Shown: in pieces, positions 46,060-52,517 of the stretch | How the letters are laid out: the number at the start of each line of letters is the position of its first letter | Numbering within the stretch: the first letter of the stretch is position 1 | Source: a virus | Length of the DNA: 52,517 nucleotides | Direction: 5' to 3' (one strand) | Virus record (IMG/VR): IMGVR_UViG_3300033064_002377 | Span: 1-52,517 of that record | Notes under the pieces: model-generated | What the model was told of the DNA's origin: nothing | What the model saw: the letters and a program-made list of their open reading frames with translations, nothing else | Database searches by the model: none | Made by a program: the position numbers and the translations under genes

Positions 46060-47271
46060 ATGTCACAACAACTATTAGAAGGCCGCTGGGATGAAACCAA
46101 GGAAGCCCTTCTTGAAGGCCTAAAAGGCAACAAGCGTACCAGCATGAACGTGATCCTGGAGAACACCCGCAAGTATTTGAAAGAAAATGCAAGCTCAGGT
46201 TCTACTGGTTCTGGCAACATTGCCACACTTAATCGTGTGATTCTGCCAGTGATCCGTCGTGTTATGCCAACCGTTATTGCTAACGAATTGGTTGGCGTTC
46301 AGCCAATGACTGGACCTGTTGGTCAGATCCACACCCTGCGTGTGCGTTATGCCAACACCATGACTGACAACAGCACTGCTGCAACCAGCACTGCGGCTGG
46401 CCAGGAAGCATTGAGCCCATTCTTGATTGCTCAAGCATATTCTTCAGCATCAAGCACAACAGCTGGTGTGGTTGATCCAACACAAAACATCTATTCTGGT
46501 GCTAACACATCAGTGCTTGAAGGCAGCGGCGGTCGTCAGATCTCTGTGCAAATCTTGAAGCAAGCTGTTGAAGCTAAAACTCGTAAGTTGCAAGCTCGTT
46601 GGACTTTTGAAGCTGCTCAAGACGCTCAAGCAATGCATGGTATCGACGTAGAAGCCGAAATCATGGCTGCTCTGGCACAAGAGATCACAGCTGAGATTGA
46701 CCAAGAGATCTTGCTGAGCCTGCGCTCATTGGCCACAACTGAGTACACATACAACCAAGCTACTGTGTCTGGTACAGCTACATTCGTTGGTGACGAACAC
46801 GCCGCTTTGGCAGTTCTGATCAATCGTGTTGCTAACTTGATCGCCCAACGCACACGTCGTGGCGCTGGTAACTATGCTGTGGTTAGCTCTGCTGCGCTCA
46901 CAGTGCTGCAAAGTGCTACAACCAGCGCATTTGCTCGTACTACAGAAGGCACATTCGAAGCACCTACCAATACCAAGTTTGTGGGTACTCTCAACGGCGC
47001 TATGCGTGTGTTTGTTGATAGCTATGCTAGCGATACTACACCTGTATTGGTTGGCTACAAAGGTAGTTCAGAAGCTGACGCTCCTGCATTCTACTGCCCA
47101 TACATCCCCTTGATGAGTTCAGGCGTTGTATTGGACCCAACAACATTTGAACCAGTGGTCAGCTTTATGACAAGATATGGCTTCATCGAATTGACCAATA
47201 CCGCATCATCATTCGGCAATGCCGGAGATTATGTCGGCGAAATTGCGGTGAGCAATTTGTCATTCTCCTAA
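46060..47271 (+). CDS. 23: Major capsid protein gp23
   Basis: A 403-aa protein. The N-terminal scaffold-like segment (LLEGRWDETKEALLEGLKG) is followed by ILE (32-34) and LKE (40-42), both matching the (I/L)-X-E sites cut by gp21. The capsid fold follows: LNRVILPVIRRVMPTVIANE, GVQPMTGPVGQIHTLRVRYA, then KTRKLQARWTFEAAQDAQAM, all diagnostic of gp23. T4 gp23 is 521 aa; this one lacks much of the insertion domain. AAAGGAG seven bases upstream is the strongest ribosome-binding site in the window, matching the need for large amounts. A terminator follows the stop. Confidence 0.96.
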   Translation: MSQQLLEGRWDETKEALLEGLKGNKRTSMNVILENTRKYLKENASSGSTGSGNIATLNRVILPVIRRVMPTVIANELVGVQPMTGPVGQIHTLRVRYANTMTDNSTAATSTAAGQEALSPFLIAQAYSSASSTTAGVVDPTQNIYSGANTSVLEGSGGRQISVQILKQAVEAKTRKLQARWTFEAAQDAQAMHGIDVEAEIMAALAQEITAEIDQEILLSLRSLATTEYTYNQATVSGTATFVGDEHAALAVLINRVANLIAQRTRRGAGNYAVVSSAALTVLQSATTSAFARTTEGTFEAPTNTKFVGTLNGAMRVFVDSYASDTTPVLVGYKGSSEADAPAFYCPYIPLMSSGVVLDPTTFEPVVSFMTRYGFIELTNTASSFGNAGDYVGEIAVSNLSFS

Positions 47272-47296
47272 TCAGAGATTGGTATTTTACCAAATC

Positions 47297-47322
47297 AAAA
47301 AAGCACCTTTGGGTGCTTTTTT
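47297..47322 (+). terminator. Rho-independent terminator after gp23
   Basis: AAAAAA-GCACC-TTTG-GGTGC-TTTTTT: a 5-bp GC stem extended by A-T pairs with a TTTG loop and T-run, 25 bases after the capsid stop. Nearly identical to the one at 48387-48410. Confidence 0.85.
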
Positions 47323-47389
47323 GTTGACTAAAAAATTTAAAAATGTTATAGTTATTAGGAGATTTAGTTGTATTAAACTAAATAACAAT

Positions 47390-48136
47390 ATGAAACCCTA
47401 TACCTATCTAATCAAGCATCGTCCGTCCGGTAAAGTTTACTATGGATATCGTTCTGCGAATCGAGTAGACCCAGAACAAGATCTATGGAAACAATACTTT
47501 ACCAGCAGTCCAAAAGTTCAACAACTAATTGAAGAAACTGGAGTAGACAGTTTTGATGTAGAAGTGCGGCGAGTATTTGAAACTAAAGAACAAGCGAGCA
47601 ACTGGGAAACAAGAGTTTTACGCCGTTGTCGAGTATTAGAAGATGATCGTTGGATCAATCAAAATATTGCAGGATACATTGTGCCTACAGAAGAAAGCCG
47701 AAAAAAGATCAGCGACTATCACAAAGACAAGCCAAAGACTGAAGAGCACAAACAAAAAATTAGAGCATCTCAAAAAGGTAGCAAGCGCCCTTGGTCAGTT
47801 AGTAATCTTCCAAAAGACACTAAGGGCAAACATAATGGCATGTACGGCAAGTCTCATTCTGAAGAAACAAAAGCAAAGATTGGCGAACTAATGAGCAAAC
47901 GCATTAAGGGAGATAATAATCCTATGCGTAAAGTGGAGTGGACTGACGAGCGACGAAAAGCAATGGGAGATCGTGCTCGAGGTACCAAATGGACCCAAGA
48001 AGCAATTGCTGCTCGATCAGAAAAACTGCGAGGTCAAACAAGACCCAAACTACACTGTGAGCACTGCAAGCGAGACATAGCAGTGGGATGGTTTCACAGA
48101 CACGGTGACAATTGTAAACAAAAGGAAACAAAATGA
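47390..48136 (+). CDS. GIY-YIG homing endonuclease with NUMOD3 repeats
   Basis: A 248-aa product from the ATG at 47390; the frame opens at 47279 inside the terminator, which cannot be the real start. The N-terminus YTYLIKHRPSGKVYYGYRS is a GIY-YIG variant (YTYL...VYYGY). Several NUMOD3-like motifs follow (KPKTEEHKQKIRASQKG, GKSHSEETKAKIGELMSK, RGTKWTQEAIAARSEKLRG), each ending in a basic turn. A C-terminal zinc-knuckle-like CEHCKRDI...HGDNCK completes a layout common in phage mobile endonucleases. It sits between gp23 and the fibre gene and overlaps the next small ORF by ATGA. Confidence 0.82.
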   Translation: MKPYTYLIKHRPSGKVYYGYRSANRVDPEQDLWKQYFTSSPKVQQLIEETGVDSFDVEVRRVFETKEQASNWETRVLRRCRVLEDDRWINQNIAGYIVPTEESRKKISDYHKDKPKTEEHKQKIRASQKGSKRPWSVSNLPKDTKGKHNGMYGKSHSEETKAKIGELMSKRIKGDNNPMRKVEWTDERRKAMGDRARGTKWTQEAIAARSEKLRGQTRPKLHCEHCKRDIAVGWFHRHGDNCKQKETK

Positions 48137-48312
48137 ACTCAAGACAATATGAAAAAATGATGAACGAGATGTTGAATAAAACTTTAACAGAAGCTAATAT
48201 TACTGAATATAAAACTGTATTCTTATCTGCTGACAGAACACAGTATGAAGTCTCTCTCAGAGATGGATCTAAGAAAAATATTCCCAGTGGCTTTGAATAT
48301 CTTGAAGATTAA
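48133..48312 (+). CDS. Small ORF, 59 aa, coupled to the endonuclease
   Basis: The product is MNSRQYEKMMNEMLNKTLTE followed by a beta-like part (YKTVFLSADRTQYEVSLRDGS) and a FEYLED end. AAAGGA lies six bases before the ATG and the start overlaps the endonuclease stop (ATGA), so translation is likely. No family was recognised. It lies between the two twin terminators, as part of the same inserted cassette. Confidence 0.5.
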   Translation: MNSRQYEKMMNEMLNKTLTEANITEYKTVFLSADRTQYEVSLRDGSKKNIPSGFEYLED

Positions 48313-48386
48313 GTTATGCTAGCTGGCACGGTGTCAACTGTGCCAGCATAAAACATACTATAACAACCCTGGACTGGAAAGTTCAC

Positions 48387-48410
48387 AAAAGCACCCGAGG
48401 GTGCTTTTTT
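48387..48410 (+). terminator. Second rho-independent terminator, twin of the gp23 one
   Basis: AAAA-GCACC-CGAG-GGTGC-TTTTTT, followed by GTTG as in the first copy. The stem sequence is identical to the gp23 terminator; only the four-base loop differs. Confidence 0.85.
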
Positions 48411-48439
48411 GTTGGCCGAGAATTATTGTACCCAAATTG

Positions 48440-48447
48440 GTAAATAC
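48440..48447 (+). promoter_or_regulatory. Late-promoter-like box (GTAAATAC) before the fibre gene
   Basis: GGTAAATACAACC lies 17 bases before the fibre ATG and after the terminator, so the fibre would need its own start. AGAG is the only weak ribosome-binding candidate. Confidence 0.45.
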
Positions 48448-48464
48448 AACCAGAGCCCCTACAA

Positions 48465-51400
48465 ATGACACAATACACCATTGACATTGGCGCAGCGCCC
48501 GACGACGGACAAGGTGATCCGTTACGTACTGCCTTTAGTTACACTAATCAAAACTTTGATCAAGTTTTTGCTGCAGGCCCAGTACTGAGCAATGTGGCCA
48601 TAGCTAACAATACTATTCAAACTATCAATAGTAACGGCAACTTGATTTTGTCTCCAAACGGGATTGGTAAAATACAAGTAACCAATACGGTAATTCCCAG
48701 TTTGGATAATGTGTATGATCTAGGTAGTCCAACTCTGCGTTTCAACTCAATCTATGTGGGATCTGGTGGATTGATTATTACATCTATCAATGTGACTGGC
48801 AACATCAGTGCTAATAATTTTTCAGCATCTGGAACAGTATCAGCTGTGGGCAACATCACAGGCGGGTATATTCTCGGTAACGGATCTCAGTTGACTGGTA
48901 TTACTGCAACGTATGGCAATTCAAACGTAGCGACATTGTTGAGTGCTTTTGGCAGCAATACTGTCAGCACTACAGGCAACATCACAAGTGGTAACTTACT
49001 TACAGGCGGATTGATATCAGCTACAGGTAACATCACAGGTGGTAACGTCAGCACTGGCGTGATCACACTCACAAACGGTGCAGTGATGAAAGATACTGCC
49101 GGCGATGCAGTGGCCGTTGGTCAAGGTGCTGGTAATAACTCACAGGGCATCGGTGCAGTGGCCATTGGTGCACTGGCTGGGCAAAACACACAAGGCAGTC
49201 AAGCAGTGGCCGTTGGTGAAACTGCTGGCCAGACTGCACAAGGAATTGAAACAGTGGCCATTGGATATAGTGCCGGATTTACTACTCAAGGCAACACAGC
49301 AGTGGCCATTGGATCGGGTGCCGGCGCAACAAATCAAGGTGTCCAAGCAGTAGCACTTGGTGCCAGGGCAGGGCAAACAACTCAAGGTAACAATGCAACA
49401 GCAATTGGTGCTGATGCTGGTTACAGTGGACAGAGCGCAAATGCAACAGCAGTAGGCGGCGGATCGGCTCAAGTAAGTCAAGGTGACGCGGCAGTAGCAG
49501 TTGGACATCTTGCTGGCCAAACCTCACAAGGTATCTCAGCAGTAGCAATTGGTAAACTAGCTGGTAATACCAATCAAGGCAACAACTCAATCATATTGAA
49601 TGCCACTGGTTCAGCTTTGGATCAAACCACAGCCAACACATTCACAGTGGCTCCTGTTAGGAATGATGTAGCCAATACGGCCAACGTGATGTTCTACAAT
49701 GCTACTAGTAAAGAAATCACCTATGGCAATACCATAAGTGTTGCTGGCAACATCACAGGCAATTACTTTATTGGTAACGGATCACAACTCACAGGTATTG
49801 CAGCCAATTATGGCAATGCCAATGTGGTTGCTAATCTAGCTGCGTTAGGTTCCAATCCAGTATCAACCACCGGCAATATAACTGGTGGTAACTTGTTGTT
49901 TGGCACAGGCATTGTTAGTGGCACAGGCAACATCACAGGCAATTACTTTATTGGTAACGGTAGTCAGTTGACTGGAATATCAGCCAACACCGGCAATGTA
50001 ACATTCAGTGGCGAGATAGTGATAGGAACAGGCACAAGCAATGTCATCAGTGGATTGTATCTTGCACCCAGCAGTAGCAGCGCAAATGCCAATATGTACT
50101 TGCGAGTGCGGGGCAATATCAATGACGAACCCACTCACATACATTTTGACACCGGCAACAATGCATACTACAATCAGTTCATTGGCGATGACAACAAATA
50201 CATACAACTGGCCAACACCGGCAATATTGTTATCAACAGCAATGATAGTGTGGGCAACTCGGCACAATGGACTTTTGATTACAATGGTATATTGACATTG
50301 CCCGGTAACAGCAGAGTTGCTCCAGTAGGAGCCAACATTGAGCTACAAGCCGCTGCTGGTGGTTACGCAGAAATAGTAACTTCCGATGGCAACAATTATG
50401 TAGCGGTCACCAACAGCGGTGCAGAGATTGTTACCAGCGGAATTTACGTCTGGGACTTTAATAATGCGGGCAATCTAACATTACCTGGAAATACTTTTGC
50501 AGTAAACTATGCCAACGGCAACCCTGTTGTGATCTCAGGCGGTGCTGCTGGATTGCCCCTGGCCAATGGCACAAGCAACATCAACATTGCCACAGCCAAC
50601 GGCAATGTAACCGTCACTGCCAATGCCACCACCTGGACTTTTGGCTCTAATAGTAAAATAACATTGCCCAATGGTGCTTCACTCAACGATACATCAGGTG
50701 ACAGTGTGGCGTTTGGACAAAATGCTGGGTTGACCAGTCAAGCTCAACATGCTGTGGCCATTGGTGTTGATGCTGCTGGTAACACCCAGGGCGCAGGAGC
50801 AGTGGCCATTGGCGCTGGCACTGGTTTTAACACCCAGGGCATCCGCGCAGTGGCCATTGGTGATGATGCCGCTGGTAACAATCAAGGTTACCAGTCAGTA
50901 GCAATTGGGGCTGGTGCAGCCTACACCTATCAAGGTTTTGAAGCAGTGGCCATTGGCGCAGCCGCTGGCACAACTCGCCAAGGCACCTATGCAGTGGCCA
51001 TTGGTTCTGGTGCTGGTGGTGGCAGCAGTGCTGGAACTAACTATGTTTCTGGTGCTGTATCTCCATCTACCACCCTGGTAGTTGTGAGTACCACCAATAT
51101 TGTGCAAGGCATGGTCATAAGCGGCACTGGGTTTACTGGAAATCAAACTGTGGTCACTGTGACCAACGCAACAACATTAGAAATATCAGCATCGGCCAAT
51201 TCAACGCCAAGTGGAACATTATCTTTTACCGGCACTCAAGGCAATTCAGCAGTGGCCATTGGTAATGTAGCCGGTCTAACCGTTCAAGGCGAATACGCAG
51301 TGGCCATTGGTGACAGTGCTGGGCAACTCGCCCAAGGCACTGGTGCAGTGGCTGTTGGCAGCCTTGCTGGCTATAATTTACAAGGTGACAATGCAGTGGC

Positions 51401-52517
51401 CGTGGGCGGCCTTGCTGGTAATAACTCACAAGGCACCCAGGCAGTGGCCGTCGGTTTGTTTGCTGGCCAAGAAGACCAAGGTCAATTTTCAGTAGCCATT
51501 GGTGGCGGTGCTGGCCAACAAACACAAGGCGAAGAATCAGTGGCCATTGGTTCAGGTGCTGGATCAACTGCCCAAGGCAACGCAGCAGTGGCCATTGGTG
51601 GTAGTGCAGGAGCAGCAAATCAACGCATCAATTCGGTGGCTATTGGAGCCAGTGCTGGAGCAAGCACACAAGGTCAATACGCAGTGGCCATTGGTAGTCT
51701 TGCAGGGGAAAGTGCTCAAGGCAACAACTCAATCATATTGAATGCCACCGGTAACACACTGAATCAAACCACAGCTAACACGTTCACAGTGGCACCGGTT
51801 CGCAATGATGTAGCCAATACGGCCAACGTGATGTTCTACAATGCTACTAGTAAAGAAATCACCTATGGCAATACCATAAGTGTTGCTGGCAACATAACCG
51901 GCAACTATTTTATCGGCAATGGAGCACAGCTGACTGGTGTAGTAGCTACGTCGATTGGTACCTTGACCAGCTTGAGTGTAAGCGGTAATATCAATGCCGG
52001 TAATATTTCAGTAGCCGGCAACATCACCAGTGGCGCAATCAATACCAATGGCAACATCACACTGAATAATGGATTTGATCTTTCATTAACCAGTGCCGCA
52101 GGTGCAGGCGGCAACATCACTACCAATAGTACCATTAATGCTGCTCAACTGAGTCTAAGTGGCAACATCTTGAGCAATGCCAACATCGACGGCAATATCT
52201 CCACACCCGGATTCATCAGTGCCTCGGGCAACGTGACCGGTAACTTCTTTATTGGTAATGGTCGGGCCACGACTGGCATACTGTTCAGCAACACCAGTGA
52301 CGCCACAACTGCTGGTCTCACAGTGGATGATTTTTACCTTAGTGCAATCACTGCCCTGTCTGTGACCAATTCAGGGTCTCTTTACTATCTGTTTGACCAG
52401 TATCCAGGCAACAATCCCACTATCTATGCAACGGCTGGGTCAACCCTGGCATTTAGATTGGCAGTAGCTGGTCATCCATTCTTGATTCAAAGTTCCGGAG
52501 CCAACTACAGCACTGGA
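48465..52517 (+). CDS. Partial tail fibre with YadA-head-like repeats (C-terminus beyond window)
   Basis: From the ATG at 48465 the frame is open for 1,351 codons to the window edge. The N-terminus YTIDIGAAPDDGQGDPLRTAF is a common phage fibre anchor motif. Then come SVTGNI / GNGSQLTGI-type beta-repeats. Two blocks of 16-residue repeats (A-V-A-I/V-G-x-x-A-G-x-x-x-Q-G-x-x) follow: ten copies at residues about 215-374 and about 17 at 747-1088. These match the left-handed beta-roll of YadA-type trimeric adhesin heads. Each block ends in SIILNATG and TFTVAPVRNDVANTANVMFY, then KEITYGN. The second block is interrupted by a TTLVVVSTTNIVQGMVISGTG module. Function: trimeric host-binding fibre (inferred). 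Confidence 0.82.
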   Translation, partial: MTQYTIDIGAAPDDGQGDPLRTAFSYTNQNFDQVFAAGPVLSNVAIANNTIQTINSNGNLILSPNGIGKIQVTNTVIPSLDNVYDLGSPTLRFNSIYVGSGGLIITSINVTGNISANNFSASGTVSAVGNITGGYILGNGSQLTGITATYGNSNVATLLSAFGSNTVSTTGNITSGNLLTGGLISATGNITGGNVSTGVITLTNGAVMKDTAGDAVAVGQGAGNNSQGIGAVAIGALAGQNTQGSQAVAVGETAGQTAQGIETVAIGYSAGFTTQGNTAVAIGSGAGATNQGVQAVALGARAGQTTQGNNATAIGADAGYSGQSANATAVGGGSAQVSQGDAAVAVGHLAGQTSQGISAVAIGKLAGNTNQGNNSIILNATGSALDQTTANTFTVAPVRNDVANTANVMFYNATSKEITYGNTISVAGNITGNYFIGNGSQLTGIAANYGNANVVANLAALGSNPVSTTGNITGGNLLFGTGIVSGTGNITGNYFIGNGSQLTGISANTGNVTFSGEIVIGTGTSNVISGLYLAPSSSSANANMYLRVRGNINDEPTHIHFDTGNNAYYNQFIGDDNKYIQLANTGNIVINSNDSVGNSAQWTFDYNGILTLPGNSRVAPVGANIELQAAAGGYAEIVTSDGNNYVAVTNSGAEIVTSGIYVWDFNNAGNLTLPGNTFAVNYANGNPVVISGGAAGLPLANGTSNINIATANGNVTVTANATTWTFGSNSKITLPNGASLNDTSGDSVAFGQNAGLTSQAQHAVAIGVDAAGNTQGAGAVAIGAGTGFNTQGIRAVAIGDDAAGNNQGYQSVAIGAGAAYTYQGFEAVAIGAAAGTTRQGTYAVAIGSGAGGGSSAGTNYVSGAVSPSTTLVVVSTTNIVQGMVISGTGFTGNQTVVTVTNATTLEISASANSTPSGTLSFTGTQGNSAVAIGNVAGLTVQGEYAVAIGDSAGQLAQGTGAVAVGSLAGYNLQGDNAVAVGGLAGNNSQGTQAVAVGLFAGQEDQGQFSVAIGGGAGQQTQGEESVAIGSGAGSTAQGNAAVAIGGSAGAANQRINSVAIGASAGASTQGQYAVAIGSLAGESAQGNNSIILNATGNTLNQTTANTFTVAPVRNDVANTANVMFYNATSKEITYGNTISVAGNITGNYFIGNGAQLTGVVATSIGTLTSLSVSGNINAGNISVAGNITSGAINTNGNITLNNGFDLSLTSAAGAGGNITTNSTINAAQLSLSGNILSNANIDGNISTPGFISASGNVTGNFFIGNGRATTGILFSNTSDATTAGLTVDDFYLSAITALSVTNSGSLYYLFDQYPGNNPTIYATAGSTLAFRLAVAGHPFLIQSSGANYSTG
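49107..49586 (+). repeat. Block 1 of ten 48-bp YadA-like repeats
   Basis: Ten in-frame 16-aa units from AVAVGQGAGNNSQGIG to AVAIGKLAGNTNQGNN. The DNA core GCAGTGGCCATTGG recurs in many units. Confidence 0.85.
49662..49753 (+). repeat. 92-bp exact direct repeat, copy 1
   Basis: Identical by eye to 51804-51895. Encodes NDVANTANVMFYNATSKEIT and following residues at the end of repeat block 1. Confidence 0.85.
50703..51728 (+). repeat. Block 2 of about seventeen YadA-like repeats, interrupted by one module
   Basis: Seven units, then about 70 residues of a different beta-rich module (about 51,030-51,230), then ten more units. The final units repeat the ending of block 1. Confidence 0.8.
51804..51895 (+). 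repeat. 92-bp exact direct repeat, copy 2
   Basis: Second copy, 2,142 bases after the first, at the end of repeat block 2. The flanks are similar but not identical. Confidence 0.85.

Noticed and set aside
47279-47389. N-terminal extension of the GIY-YIG gene (start at 47279)
   Set aside because: The extension would be translated from the gp23 terminator hairpin; the GIY-YIG domain starts right after the ATG at 47390.
49107-51728. CRISPR array from regularly spaced 48-bp repeats
   Set aside because: The repeats are in-frame protein repeats without unrelated spacers, palindromic ends or cas genes.

Overview
The window is part of a T4-like myovirus genome. It is AT-rich, has no host-type genes, and carries recognisable T4 orthologues: baseplate gp6, gp25, gp5, gp53 and gp26, a gp51-like protein, late sigma factor gp55, recombination nuclease gp47/gp46, portal gp20, prohead core protein, prohead protease gp21, scaffold gp22 and major capsid gp23. 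The divergence from T4, the giant baseplate-linked gene and the small prohead gene resemble T4-like viruses of aquatic bacteria. The host cannot be named from sequence alone. Both ends of the window cut through fibre-like genes.

Layout: 1-27,891 is a minus-strand tail and baseplate block. It contains a partial fibre gene, a small structural protein, a GIY-YIG-type endonuclease, a 48-aa ORF, a 4,704-aa giant structural protein, gp6, gp25, a repeat-rich protein, gp5, two unnamed structural proteins, a gp53-like protein and a gp48/gp54-like tube-initiation protein. A short divergent promoter region at about 27,892-28,001 separates it from the plus-strand block: gp55 (with intein), a large Vsr/EDxHD-type endonuclease, gp47, an HNH endonuclease, gp46 in two pieces, and a GIY-YIG endonuclease. 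A 430-bp non-coding region rich in hairpins (36,545-36,978) follows. Next come gp51-like and gp26 on minus, then a plus-strand late run: tape-measure-like protein, portal (with intein), a small conserved protein, acidic prohead core protein, gp21, gp22 and gp23. A terminator, a GIY-YIG endonuclease cassette with a 59-aa ORF, a second near-identical terminator and an open-ended fibre with YadA-head-like repeats complete the window.

How the genes fit together: gp55 would direct late transcription, and TAAATA-containing late-promoter-like boxes precede many structural genes. gp20, the core proteins, gp21, gp22 and gp23 build and mature the prohead. gp6, gp25, gp53, gp5 and gp26 build the baseplate. 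gp46/47 process DNA ends for recombination-dependent replication.

The most striking feature is the load of homing-type elements: seven endonuclease ORFs or endonuclease-bearing inteins plus one endonuclease remnant, from four catalytic families, in 52 kb. Two essential proteins (gp55, gp20) contain complete inteins. gp46 is a fractured gene: its Walker A loop is cut by a split intein whose short N-half (about 39 aa) and long C-half (124 aa) lie on separate ORFs, with the decayed end of a Vsr-like endonuclease between them. Active gp46 should therefore need protein trans-splicing. This is the best candidate here for a previously undescribed system.
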